Positions 53,566-62,058 of a DNA stretch of 64,000 nt are shown piece by piece; within the stretch, counting starts at the first letter, position 1; each line of letters starts with the position of its first letter. The notes beneath the pieces are model-generated. The model had not been told where the DNA came from and did no database searches. It saw nothing but the letters and a program-made list of their open reading frames with translations. The translations under genes were made by a program, and so were the position numbers. The stretch is from Thomasclavelia saccharogumia DSM 17460. GTDB taxonomy: Bacteria > Bacillota_I > Bacilli_A > Erysipelotrichales > Coprobacillaceae. The stretch is taken from positions 99,248-163,247 of the forward strand of contig NZ_JMLH01000001.1 in NCBI RefSeq assembly GCF_000686665.1, given 5' to 3'.

Positions 53566-54522
53566 CTATTTATCAAAATCAAACATTTGGAATACATCAG
53601 AAACTGGTAAACAGTTTTCAATATTTTCAATAGTTTTAGCAAGTAATCCGGCTACAGAAACTGTCTTTAGTTTAGGGAATATTTTTTCTTCCGGTAATTT
53701 AATTGTATCCGTTACAACTACTTCATCAGCTGAAGAATTTTGTAGTCTTTCTACAGCTGGTCCTGAAAATACTGGATGTGTACATGCTACATAAACAGAC
53801 TTAGCACCTTTTTCCTTTAACATCTCAATTCCCGCAATAATTGTTCCTCCTGTATCAATCATATCATCAACCATAATACAATTTTTACCTGATACATCTC
53901 CTAAAACTCCCATTATTTCAGCAACATTTGGTTTAGGTCTTCTTTTATCAATGATGGCTACGGGAGCGTCTAAAGCAACTGCTAATTTACGAGCCCTTGT
54001 AGCTCCACCATGATCAGGTGAAACTATACAAATATCTTTTAAATTTTTTTTCTTAAAGTAATTTGAAATTAATGGCAACGCCTGCATTTCATCAACAGGA
54101 ATATCAAAGAATCCTTGAATTTGAGCTGCATGTAAATCAACTGTAACAACTCTTGTGACACCTGCTACAGTTAATAAATCAGCTACTAGTTTAGAAGTAA
54201 TTGGTTGTCGTGGTTTAGCTTTACGATCTTGGCGTGCATATCCAAAATAAGGAATAATTGCTGTAATTTCCTTAGCCGAAGCTCTTTTTAAAGCATCAGC
54301 CAAAACCAATATCTCCATTAAATTTTCAGTAACTGGATTAGAAGTAGATTGAACAATAAAAACATCTTTACCACGTACTGATTCATCAATTTCAACTAAA
54401 ATTTCGCCATCCGCAAAATGATGTACCTTACTTTTTCCTACTTTAGTTCCTAATTCTTCTGCAATATCATTAGCCAATTGACCACTAGCTGACAATGCAA
54501 AGACAGTTATTTTATTTTTCAT
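53566..54522 (-). CDS. prs: Ribose-phosphate pyrophosphokinase
   Basis: 318 residues. PRPP synthase blocks: FADGEILVEIDESVRG, YFGYARQDRK (ATP binding), VTVDLHAAQIQGFF, SPDHGGATRARKLA and the PRPP loop VDDMIDTGGTI (about 215-225). It makes PRPP from ribose-5-phosphate and ATP for nucleotide synthesis. It follows glmU by 9 bp, the conserved Firmicute glmU-prs order. Confidence 0.97.
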   Translation of the reverse strand: MKNKITVFALSASGQLANDIAEELGTKVGKSKVHHFADGEILVEIDESVRGKDVFIVQSTSNPVTENLMEILVLADALKRASAKEITAIIPYFGYARQDRKAKPRQPITSKLVADLLTVAGVTRVVTVDLHAAQIQGFFDIPVDEMQALPLISNYFKKKNLKDICIVSPDHGGATRARKLAVALDAPVAIIDKRRPKPNVAEIMGVLGDVSGKNCIMVDDMIDTGGTIIAGIEMLKEKGAKSVYVACTHPVFSGPAVERLQNSSADEVVVTDTIKLPEEKIFPKLKTVSVAGLLAKTIENIENCLPVSDVFQMFDFDK

Positions 54523-54531
54523 TTTTCTCTC

Positions 54532-55911
54532 CTATTTTCCTTTTTGATTTCTTTTTTCTTCTAATACTTTAGCATATCCATCTTTATTAACTTGACGTGC
54601 ACGAGCTATAGCAAACGCATCATCTTCGACTTGATCAGTAATAGTTGAACCTGCAGCTATATATGCATTATCACCTATTGTTACTGGTGCTACTAAATTA
54701 CTATTACATCCAATAAAAGCATTATTACCAATAACTGTTTGAAATTTATTTTTTCCATCATAATTTGAAGTAATTGTTCCACACCCCATATTAACATTAC
54801 TTCCAACTGTAGCATCACCAACATATGTTAAGTGCGATGCCTTACTACCTTTTCCAAAAACAGCTTTTTTCATTTCAACGAAGTTACCCATGTGAGCATT
54901 TTCTAAAATATGACAATTTGTTCTTAATCGTGCAAACGGTCCAATATCAACACCATTTTCAATAATTGAATCAGAAATAACAGAAAATTTGATTTCTACA
55001 TTATCCTTAACTTCTACATTTGTAAATTCACAGTATGGACCAATATGACAATTAGCACCAATACTTGATTTTCCTTTAATAATACATCCGGGTTCAATAG
55101 TTGTATTAGGCGCAATAGTAACATCTACACCAATATAAGTATTGTCGATATCAATAATATTAACGCCATTTAATAAATGTTTTTTATTTACCTTTAATTG
55201 TAATGTTTTTGTGGCTTCAGCCAATTCCACTCGGTCATTAATTCCACCTACTTCAGCAAGATCAGGAATCTTATAACCACCAACTTTTAGATTATCATCA
55301 TTCATAATTCCAATGACATCTGTAATATAATACTCATTTTGAGCATTATCATTAGTTATCTTTTCTAATGCTTCAAATAGAGCAATATTATCAAAACAAT
55401 ATTCACCACAATTCATTTCACTGATCTTAATTTGCTCAGGATTACAATCTTTGAATTCAACGATTCCCTTAACTTGATCATCTACTCTAATTACTCGGCC
55501 AAATTTTTTGTCTAAATCACAATCACAAGTCATGATCGTTCCTTTTAATTGATTATCATTATGATAAGCAATTAAATCTTTTAATGTTTCGCTTGTAATT
55601 AATGGTGCATCTCCATTTAGTACTACTGTTGTTCCTGGTCTATTAGCCAATGCTTCTTTACATTGCATTAAAGCATGCCCAGTTCCCAATTGTTCTCTTT
55701 GATAGATAATGTTTACATCATCTAACAATTTTTCAACTTCTTCAGCCTTATGACCTACAATTACATAGATTTCATCGACCCCAACTTGTCTAAGTTCATC
55801 TACAATATGATTGATCATTGGCTTATATAAAACTTCATGGACAACCTTAGGTTTGTCCGATTTCATTCTGGTTCCTTTACCAGCCGCCATCACTACCGCA
55901 TAAGTTTTCAT
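54532..55911 (-). CDS. glmU: Bifunctional UDP-GlcNAc pyrophosphorylase / GlcN-1-P acetyltransferase
   Basis: 459 residues. N-terminal uridyltransferase (AAGKGTRMKSDKPKV at 8-22, GTGHALMQC, LNGDAPLI) and a C-terminal left-handed beta-helix of hexapeptides with the acetyltransferase residues (KKAVFGKGSKASHLTYVGDA, NMGCGTITSNYDGKNK). It makes UDP-GlcNAc for the cell wall. GAGGTG precedes the ATG. Operon with prs. Confidence 0.97.
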   Translation of the reverse strand: MKTYAVVMAAGKGTRMKSDKPKVVHEVLYKPMINHIVDELRQVGVDEIYVIVGHKAEEVEKLLDDVNIIYQREQLGTGHALMQCKEALANRPGTTVVLNGDAPLITSETLKDLIAYHNDNQLKGTIMTCDCDLDKKFGRVIRVDDQVKGIVEFKDCNPEQIKISEMNCGEYCFDNIALFEALEKITNDNAQNEYYITDVIGIMNDDNLKVGGYKIPDLAEVGGINDRVELAEATKTLQLKVNKKHLLNGVNIIDIDNTYIGVDVTIAPNTTIEPGCIIKGKSSIGANCHIGPYCEFTNVEVKDNVEIKFSVISDSIIENGVDIGPFARLRTNCHILENAHMGNFVEMKKAVFGKGSKASHLTYVGDATVGSNVNMGCGTITSNYDGKNKFQTVIGNNAFIGCNSNLVAPVTIGDNAYIAAGSTITDQVEDDAFAIARARQVNKDGYAKVLEEKRNQKGK

Positions 55912-55992
55912 CTTAACACCTCTTTAACAACAACATAATAACAAAAAATCCTCATTAATTAAAGAAAAAAAAGATAAAAAAGCTTATAATAC

Positions 55993-56022
55993 AAAAAGAA
56001 ATCATTCAAATGATTTCTTTTT
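55993..56022. terminator. Terminator overlapping the 3' end of ispE
   Basis: AAAAAGAAATCATT / AATGATTTCTTTTT, 14-bp stem with a 2-nt nominal loop, T-runs on both strands. It contains the ispE stop codon. Confidence 0.75.
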
Positions 56023-56863
56023 CATTCAATATTTCTGTTTTTCTCACAAAATAATATTTTCCTTTGAAAAACTTAAACCCTTTTTCTAATATTAAATCAC
56101 TTCTAGTAAGTCCAAAAACACATGATCCACTACCTGACATTAATGCTCCATCGAATCCTATCGCTAACATTTCTTCTTTTATTTTTGCAATTTCAGGAAC
56201 CATTTTAATAGAAGGTGCTTCTAAAGTGTTTTGTAAATTATCAATAACAGCTTGATAATCATTCTCTTCAATTCCCTTTATCATTAAATTACAATTTTGA
56301 TGGCTTGTTTTATTTAAATTTAAACTATTAAATGATTTTTTTGTAGAAACACCTTTTCGGGGTTTGACCAACAATACTTTACACTTAAATGGAACATCTA
56401 TAAAACTCAGCTTTTCGCCGATTCCACTAACAAATGCCAATTTTTGATATATACAAAAAGGAATATCAGCACCTATTTCTTTGCCTAAAGCTGCCATTTC
56501 TTCATTAGTTAAATTTAAATAAAACAGTTTATTCATAGCTTTTATAACAGCTGCTCCATCAGCACTTCCTCCCGCTAAACCAGCCTGCGTAGGAATGTGT
56601 TTATATACATAAATCTTTACTCCTTTTTTTATTCCATAACGTTCTTTGATCAATGACACTGCCTTATACATAATATTACGCTGATCAGTAGGCATGATCT
56701 TACTATTAGACTCAATTTCAATTCCTTCTTCAATCGTATTAATATAAATTAAATCATGTAAAGTAACTGGTGCCATGATCATTTCTAATTCATGATACCC
56801 ATCTTCTCTTTTTCTTACTACATCTAATGCTAGATTTATTTTTGCGTATGCTTTTACTTTCAT
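56006..56863 (-). CDS. ispE: 4-diphosphocytidyl-2-C-methyl-D-erythritol kinase
   Basis: 285 residues, GHMP kinase. AKINLALDV at the N-terminus, the ATP loop IPTQAGLAGGSADGAA (about 90-105) and the C-terminal MSGSGSCVFG. It phosphorylates CDP-ME in the MEP isoprenoid pathway. It follows yabG by 4 bp. AGGTGA before the ATG. Its last codons and stop lie in a terminator stem. Confidence 0.95.
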   Translation of the reverse strand: MKVKAYAKINLALDVVRKREDGYHELEMIMAPVTLHDLIYINTIEEGIEIESNSKIMPTDQRNIMYKAVSLIKERYGIKKGVKIYVYKHIPTQAGLAGGSADGAAVIKAMNKLFYLNLTNEEMAALGKEIGADIPFCIYQKLAFVSGIGEKLSFIDVPFKCKVLLVKPRKGVSTKKSFNSLNLNKTSHQNCNLMIKGIEENDYQAVIDNLQNTLEAPSIKMVPEIAKIKEEMLAIGFDGALMSGSGSCVFGLTRSDLILEKGFKFFKGKYYFVRKTEILNEKEII

Positions 56864-56867
56864 TATT

Positions 56868-57611
56868 TCACCTGCTTGTCGGATAAATTTTTCTTGCTAC
56901 TCCCCTTGTATCGATTCCCCCAACTCCTAAATGTTTATTAGAAGTTTTAGCAACAATTTTTTCTAAATCAACATAATTTTTAATACTTGCATTAGCAATT
57001 TGACTAACAACAAAAACTGGATCTAAAGCATGAATATTTTTACGACTTGGACTAGAAGCAAAATTAGCTCCACTAGCTAATAATAGTTCATAGTATGACT
57101 GACAAGCCCCTGCAAAAATAATCAAACTATCTTTATCATCCTGATATAGTCTAGCTTTACGAATCGCTTCGACAAAATCTTTTGTATGCAAATAACTATT
57201 TATATTTTTTCGATCACCGTTTTTTTTCATTGCATCATGTCCTGTAATAACTAGTAGATCTGGTTTGTGTTTTTCTAAAAGTGGAATAATTTTATCTTTG
57301 ATTTCATGTTCTTTCATATAATACCCATATACATTTATATTAAATTCTTTATATTTAGCTAAACACATTTCCAAATAATTTTTATCACCATCAATATGCA
57401 AGACACTACCTTTTAAACATGGTTTGTTTTCTACTATTATATCATTCTTTTCACTATTAAAATCACTTGGTTCTAAATCACTTTCATCGCTATCAGCAAC
57501 TAAGCGATATTCTATTCCCGTCAAATAGTAAATACCATCTTTAATATCCGTTATTCTAAAACAAATATCTTTACCATATTTTTTTCGGCAAACAATATCA
57601 CCTATCTTCAT
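56868..57611 (-). CDS. yabG: Sporulation-specific protease YabG
   Basis: 247 residues from the ATG at 57611. Similar over its whole length to YabG (MKIGDIVCRKKYGKDICFRI; LLVITGHDAMKK; IFAGACQSYYELLLASGANFASSPSRKNIHALDPVF; TRGVARKIYPT). YabG processes spore coat and cortex-associated proteins, so the organism, or its lineage, sporulates. The ribosome site GGTGAT can pair with ATATCACC at the end of rsmA, and CATATAATA just upstream resembles a sigma-E/sigma-K -10. Confidence 0.92.
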   Translation of the reverse strand: MKIGDIVCRKKYGKDICFRITDIKDGIYYLTGIEYRLVADSDESDLEPSDFNSEKNDIIVENKPCLKGSVLHIDGDKNYLEMCLAKYKEFNINVYGYYMKEHEIKDKIIPLLEKHKPDLLVITGHDAMKKNGDRKNINSYLHTKDFVEAIRKARLYQDDKDSLIIFAGACQSYYELLLASGANFASSPSRKNIHALDPVFVVSQIANASIKNYVDLEKIVAKTSNKHLGVGGIDTRGVARKIYPTSR

Positions 57612-57625
57612 CAATATCACCAATA

Positions 57626-57634
57626 TATTATATG
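57626..57634 (-). promoter_or_regulatory. Possible mother-cell sigma factor -10 box for yabG
   Basis: CATATAATA fits CATAnnnTA; an AC about 17 bp upstream could serve as the sigma-K -35. It lies between the rsmA stop and yabG. Confidence 0.4.
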
Positions 57635-57638
57635 CGTT

Positions 57639-58445
57639 CTAAACTTTATCGGTGATATTTTTAAAATCATCTAATGATAACTCCTCACATCTTTTATTAG
57701 TATCAATTCCACAAGCTACTAATATTTCATAAGCATTATCATATTCTTGTTTTAAATTATTAAGTATTGTTTTTCTACGCTGCTTAAAACATATATTTAA
57801 TATATTATATAACTTTAAATCTGGTTTTTTAATTAATGAAATTTTTATAATTGCAGAATCAACATGTGGAGCTGGTAAAAAAACATTTTTATTAACTGTA
57901 AATAAGTATTCGATCTTCCCCATATCTTCGATCATTAATAATAATGGATTTTTATATTTGCTGGTCATTTTTAATGCGACTTCTTTTTGTACCATAATGA
58001 TCAATTCATCTATTTTATCATTACTAAAAATAACTTTTTCGATTATCGCTGTTGTAACATAATAAGGTAAATTTGCCACCAAATAGACTTGAGAATAATC
58101 TTGTTTTAATTTTTCAATAATTGGTTCTAACTCTTGTTTAATAAAATCACCAAAAATTATTTCAACATTATCGATATTCAAAAATTCATCATACACTGGT
58201 TTAAATCTTTCATCTATTTCAAAACAGATTACTTTTCCTGCATGACGTGCCAATATTTGTGTCAAAGCCCCTATTCCTGGTCCTACTTCAATTACAGCAA
58301 TATTCTTATTTATATTCGCTTGAGCAACAATTTTATTTACAATATTTGCATCAATCAAAAAATTTTGCCCAAATTTTTTTAGAGCATTTAAGTTATACTT
58401 ATTTAATATATATTTTGTTGTTGTAAGAGTTGCAATATCTTTCAT
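57639..58445 (-). CDS. rsmA: 16S rRNA dimethyladenosine transferase
   Basis: 268 residues from the ATG at 58445 (AAGGTGG upstream; a GTG 9 bp earlier is inside that site). SAM-dependent dimethylase: KKFGQNFLIDANIV, VIEVGPGIGALTQIL, and the catalytic LVANLPYYVTT (NLPY). It dimethylates two adjacent adenines near the 3' end of 16S rRNA. It follows rnmV by 10 bp, the conserved rnmV-rsmA-yabG order. Confidence 0.95.
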   Translation of the reverse strand: MKDIATLTTTKYILNKYNLNALKKFGQNFLIDANIVNKIVAQANINKNIAVIEVGPGIGALTQILARHAGKVICFEIDERFKPVYDEFLNIDNVEIIFGDFIKQELEPIIEKLKQDYSQVYLVANLPYYVTTAIIEKVIFSNDKIDELIIMVQKEVALKMTSKYKNPLLLMIEDMGKIEYLFTVNKNVFLPAPHVDSAIIKISLIKKPDLKLYNILNICFKQRRKTILNNLKQEYDNAYEILVACGIDTNKRCEELSLDDFKNITDKV

Positions 58446-58455
58446 TCGATCCACC

Positions 58456-58977
58456 TTAATTTTCTAGTTTTTTTAATATTTCATCTTTTGTGATTCCAAC
58501 CATATTTAAACGTTTGAATAAAGTCTTAACATTTCCATATCCAAGATTAAATAATTCATAAACTAATAATCTTTTTTGTTTATTACCGATAATATCTAAC
58601 TCTAAAAATTCTTTCCAGGTAATACTTTGTCTATCAGCTTCAAAACTAACCATATTTTCTAACGCAGCAATAACAGCTTCTTTTTTAGCTTCAGCAATCC
58701 CTAATTTCTTTTTACCTGTAGCATCCTTCTTTGATACAAATGCATGCTTACAATTTGGTACAGCGGCTTGAATTTGATCACGAATTTTTTTCCCAGGATA
58801 ATCAGGATCGGTCAAGATAATAATTCCTCTATTTTTACTGGCTTCTTTGATCAATTCTAATGTTTTTTTATCTAGTGCTAACCCATGGGTTTCAATTGTA
58901 TCTACTACAAATAATTCTTTTAACAAAGCTGTATCAGTTTTACCTTCAACTATTACTATTTCTTTTATTTTTTTCAT
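58456..58977 (-). CDS. rnmV: Ribonuclease M5
   Basis: 173 residues from the ATG at 58977 (GGGAGG upstream). Toprim domain with VIVEGKTDT (about 8-16) and LTDPDYPGKKIR (about 54-65), then a C-terminal 5S-binding region (YELFNLGYGNVKTLFKRLN). It processes 5S rRNA precursors in Firmicutes. First gene of the rnmV-rsmA-yabG-ispE run. Confidence 0.94.
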   Translation of the reverse strand: MKKIKEIVIVEGKTDTALLKELFVVDTIETHGLALDKKTLELIKEASKNRGIIILTDPDYPGKKIRDQIQAAVPNCKHAFVSKKDATGKKKLGIAEAKKEAVIAALENMVSFEADRQSITWKEFLELDIIGNKQKRLLVYELFNLGYGNVKTLFKRLNMVGITKDEILKKLEN

Positions 58978-59072
58978 TATTCCTCCCACACAACTCTAAC
59001 CAAGATAATTTGGTTATTTATAATTATAACCTATTTATCATAAAATAAAAGATATGCTTTTAACTATTTATG

Positions 59073-59101
59073 TTGACAGTGATCGATTATTCTTGTATCC
59101 T
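59073..59101 (+). promoter_or_regulatory. Promoter of the MATE gene leader
   Basis: TTGACA (59073-59078), 17-bp spacer, TATCCT (59096-59101). It predicts a transcript starting near 59108 and a leader of about 95 nt. Confidence 0.65.
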
Positions 59102-59123
59102 ATTTCTTGTAAATTAATAATTT

Positions 59124-59189
59124 GCTTTAATAAAGCTATAGCTTTTACTTGTTTCTGATTTATAAACAAGCGGCTATAGCTTTTTTTAT
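59124..59189 (+). promoter_or_regulatory. Transcription-attenuator-like leader of the MATE gene
   Basis: An intrinsic terminator (AAAGCTATAGC / GCTATAGCTTT with an inner CTTGTTT / AACAAG, then seven T, 59132-59189) sits between the promoter and the MATE ribosome site. Upstream GCTTT (59124-59128) can pair with the AAAGC of the terminator's left arm, giving a possible competing antiterminator hairpin. No plus-strand gene ends here, so the terminator must act on the leader. Confidence 0.6.
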
Positions 59190-59202
59190 GAAAGGAGACT
59201 TT

Positions 59203-60549
59203 ATGAATCAAGAATATAACAATATGGCTCATAAGCCAATCTTTCCTTTATTAATGAAAATGGCTATACCACCAATGATATCTATGTTGATTCAATCAAT
59301 GTATAACATTATTGATAGTATTTTTGTAGCTAAATTAGGAGAAAAGGCTTTAACAGCATTATCACTTGCATTTCCTTTACAAAATTTATCATTAGCTTTT
59401 TCTGTTGGTTTAGGCGTTGCCATTAATGCTTTAATTGCTCAAAATTTAGGTGCTAATAATAAAAAAAGAGCAGATAATATTTGTGATCATGGGATTTTTC
59501 TATCTTTGATCCATTCTTTGATTTTTGTTTTTATTGGTGTTTTTTTGATAAAACCATTCTTTTTGATGTTTACTAATGATTCAGTAATATTGAATTATGC
59601 AATTACATATGGCGGGATTGTCATTACTTTTACTTTTGGCTCGATAATTCATATAGCTATTGAAAAAATGTTTCAGGCTACCGGAAATATGTTGATTCCG
59701 ATGATATTGCAAATAATTGGAGCTGTAGTTAATATCATTTTAGATCCTATTCTCATTTTTGGAATCAATGGTTTTCTTGAATTAGGTGTCGCAGGAGCAG
59801 CAATTGCTACTATTATTGGTCAAATGAGTGCCTGTTTATTAGCAATTTTTCTATTTAGAAAAAAATCTATTTTAAAAATATCTTTTAAAAATTTTAAACC
59901 AGAATTTCAAACTATCAAAGCTATATATTCTATTGCTATTCCTTCAGGAATTATGACTGCTATGCCTTCTATATTAGTAGCATTGTTGAATAGTCTTTTG
60001 GCTACTGTTAGTCAAACTGCGATTGCTTTTTTTGGTATCTATTTTAAATTACAATCATTTGTTTATATGCCAGCAAATGGATTGGTTCAAGGAATGCGTC
60101 CACTGATTAGTTATAATTATGGAGCTCAATATTTTGAACGAGTTAAAAAAATTATTAAAGTTTCTTTAATCGTTGTTTCAATAATATTATGTAGCGGTGC
60201 TCTTATTTTTGTCCTTTTCCCTAAATTTATTTTATCATGGTTTAATGCAACTGATTCATTAATTAAAATTGGTGTTATTGGGTTAAGAATCTTCTCATTA
60301 GCTTTTATTATTTCGACTTTTGGAATTGTTATCTCTGGAGTATTTGAATCTTTAGGAATCGGTAAATATTCATTGATCATTTCATTGTTAAGACAACTTG
60401 TGATTACTCTACCTTTAGCCTATATTTTATTGTCACTGGTAGGCTTAAATGGTGTTTGGTTATCATTTGTAATATCTGAATTTATTGCCAGTATTACAGC
60501 TATAATCTTACTAAAAAAGCAATTAGTAAAATTTAAAAAACGCTGTTGA
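59203..60549 (+). CDS. MATE-family efflux transporter
   Basis: 448 residues from the ATG at 59203 (AAAGGAG 6 bp upstream). Twelve membrane helices in two related halves; MATE blocks KPIFPLLMKMAIPPMISMLIQSMYNIIDSIFVAKLGEKAL-type N-terminal sequence (residues about 11-50) and GLVQGMRPLISYNYGA in the second half. Sodium or proton-driven export of drugs or cationic dyes is usual; the substrate is unknown. Expression is probably controlled through the terminator in its leader. Confidence 0.93.
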   Translation: MNQEYNNMAHKPIFPLLMKMAIPPMISMLIQSMYNIIDSIFVAKLGEKALTALSLAFPLQNLSLAFSVGLGVAINALIAQNLGANNKKRADNICDHGIFLSLIHSLIFVFIGVFLIKPFFLMFTNDSVILNYAITYGGIVITFTFGSIIHIAIEKMFQATGNMLIPMILQIIGAVVNIILDPILIFGINGFLELGVAGAAIATIIGQMSACLLAIFLFRKKSILKISFKNFKPEFQTIKAIYSIAIPSGIMTAMPSILVALLNSLLATVSQTAIAFFGIYFKLQSFVYMPANGLVQGMRPLISYNYGAQYFERVKKIIKVSLIVVSIILCSGALIFVLFPKFILSWFNATDSLIKIGVIGLRIFSLAFIISTFGIVISGVFESLGIGKYSLIISLLRQLVITLPLAYILLSLVGLNGVWLSFVISEFIASITAIILLKKQLVKFKKRC

Positions 60550-60562
60550 GTCTTTTATTCTA

Positions 60563-60590
60563 AATAAAAAGATGACTATTTATCATCTTC
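60563..60590 (-). terminator. Terminator of the rapZ-whiA-XRE-small membrane protein run
   Basis: AAGATGA / TCATCTT stem with a 7-nt loop and TTTTATTT on the minus strand; overlaps the last codons of the gene ending at 60576. Confidence 0.65.
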
Positions 60591-60860
60591 ATATTCTTTA
60601 TAATCAACATCAATAACATCATCATTACCACGCTGATATTCTTCGTGACTATAATAAGCTTTACGCTTTTCTTCAGTTTTACGTTGAAATTCTTTATTAA
60701 ATTCCTCTAAACGTTTTTGATAGAGATATCTTTTTATAAGTGACCAAATTACTAATACTGCTATAATAATCCAAGTAATCGGACTAGTTAAAAGATTTAA
60801 AAGTAAACTTAATACTATTACTATAATTAAAATTACTAATATAGCATAATAAAATCCCAT
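60576..60860 (-). CDS. Small membrane protein with charged tail, function unknown
   Basis: 94 residues. Two membrane segments (about 5-27 and 29-44) and a highly charged C-terminal half (KRLEEFNKEFQRKTEEKRK, then an acidic end) that is probably helical and cytoplasmic. No family recognised. GGAG precedes the ATG; 28 bp after the XRE gene, so likely the last gene of the rapZ-whiA operon. Confidence 0.65.
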   Translation of the reverse strand: MGFYYAILVILIIVIVLSLLLNLLTSPITWIIIAVLVIWSLIKRYLYQKRLEEFNKEFQRKTEEKRKAYYSHEEYQRGNDDVIDVDYKEYEDDK

Positions 60861-60888
60861 GATCTCAGCTCCTTAATTTATTAATATA

Positions 60889-61101
60889 CTACTTAAACTC
60901 AAATAATTCCTTAATACTAATAGCAAAACCATCAGCAATCTTTTCAATTGACCGCAAAGAAATATTTCTTGTTCCTCTTTCAACATCTGAAATATAATTT
61001 TTTGATAAACCACAACGAAAAGCTAATTCCTCTTGAGAAATATTTTGTTTTACCCGTATTTCTTTAACCCGATGACCAAATCTAATTTCAATTTTATCCA
61101 T
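60889..61101 (-). CDS. Small XRE-family DNA-binding protein
   Basis: 70 residues from the ATG at 61101, one base after the whiA stop; the whiA end supplies GGAG 10 bp upstream, implying coupled translation. A single Cro/C1 helix-turn-helix (ISQEELAFRCGLSKNYISDVERGTRNISLRSIEKIADGFAI) makes up almost the whole protein. No effector domain. Its targets are unknown. Confidence 0.82.
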   Translation of the reverse strand: MDKIEIRFGHRVKEIRVKQNISQEELAFRCGLSKNYISDVERGTRNISLRSIEKIADGFAISIKELFEFK

Positions 61102-61102
61102 A

Positions 61103-62050
61103 TCAATCATTCTCCATTTGAATTAATCGTTTAGCCTCTTCACTTATTTTTTTAAATCGATGGTGTAACCCAGACTTACTAATAGTCTGCCCTGTTTCTT
61201 CATAATAGGCTTCCGTTAACTCCTTTAATGTCATTTCTGGATATTTTCTCCTAATCAATGCAACTGAACGCGTCTTTTCATCGAGCATATCAAGTCCCAT
61301 AAACATTTCAATTATATTAATATCATCGATCTGTTTATTAGCGGTTGACAATGATTTTATTTCATTAGCTATATCACAGTTATTCCAGCGATTGACTGTA
61401 TTTGACATATTTCGATCGATTCTAGTGCTCTCAAAATTCATAACTGATTGACTTGCACCTATTGCTCTTAAAAAATCTCCAATTTTCTCTGATGATTTTA
61501 AATAAACTACATATTTATTACGACGCTTTATTATTTTTGCATTTAATTCAAAATTATTCATTATCTTAGCAATAAAAACAGCAAACTCTTCTTCATTAAA
61601 ACTCATTTCTAAATGATAATTAGAAGTTTCAGGATTATTAACACTTCCACATGATAGAAATGCTCCTGCTAAATATGCTCTAACACAACATTCTTTTGCA
61701 AGAATATTTTTATCAGGAATTAGATTAAAACCCATACCATCCATCAATGATAAATCATCTAAAATTTCTCTAGCTTTAGTAACCCTTAGTATATAGACAT
61801 TATTTTTCTTTAATTTCATTTTCCGTGAAACCAAAAACTCTATTTGTGGGTCGTACTCTTCCTTTAACATTTTATGAATCTTAGATGCAATTTTAGCATT
61901 TTCTGTTCTAATCGTTAAAGAAAGCCCATAACTTGATAGTGATAATGTACCATTGATTTTAATTACTGCACACAGCATTGCTTTTTGACAACATGATTCA
62001 AAATCATTAAAAACTACTTCTTCTTTTACAATTCGCGAAAAAGATATCAT
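61103..62050 (-). CDS. whiA: DNA-binding protein WhiA
   Basis: 315 residues. N-terminal LAGLIDADG-homing-endonuclease-like fold (CCVRAYLAGAFLSCGSVNNPETSNYHLEMSF-type region, about 120-150) and a C-terminal WhiA helix-turn-helix (about 225-315, with RRKYPEMTLKELTEAY and ISKSGLHHRFKKI). In Bacillus it affects cell division and chromosome segregation. It follows rapZ by 8 bp. Confidence 0.93.
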   Translation of the reverse strand: MISFSRIVKEEVVFNDFESCCQKAMLCAVIKINGTLSLSSYGLSLTIRTENAKIASKIHKMLKEEYDPQIEFLVSRKMKLKKNNVYILRVTKAREILDDLSLMDGMGFNLIPDKNILAKECCVRAYLAGAFLSCGSVNNPETSNYHLEMSFNEEEFAVFIAKIMNNFELNAKIIKRRNKYVVYLKSSEKIGDFLRAIGASQSVMNFESTRIDRNMSNTVNRWNNCDIANEIKSLSTANKQIDDINIIEMFMGLDMLDEKTRSVALIRRKYPEMTLKELTEAYYEETGQTISKSGLHHRFKKISEEAKRLIQMEND

Positions 62051-62058
62051 AATAACTC

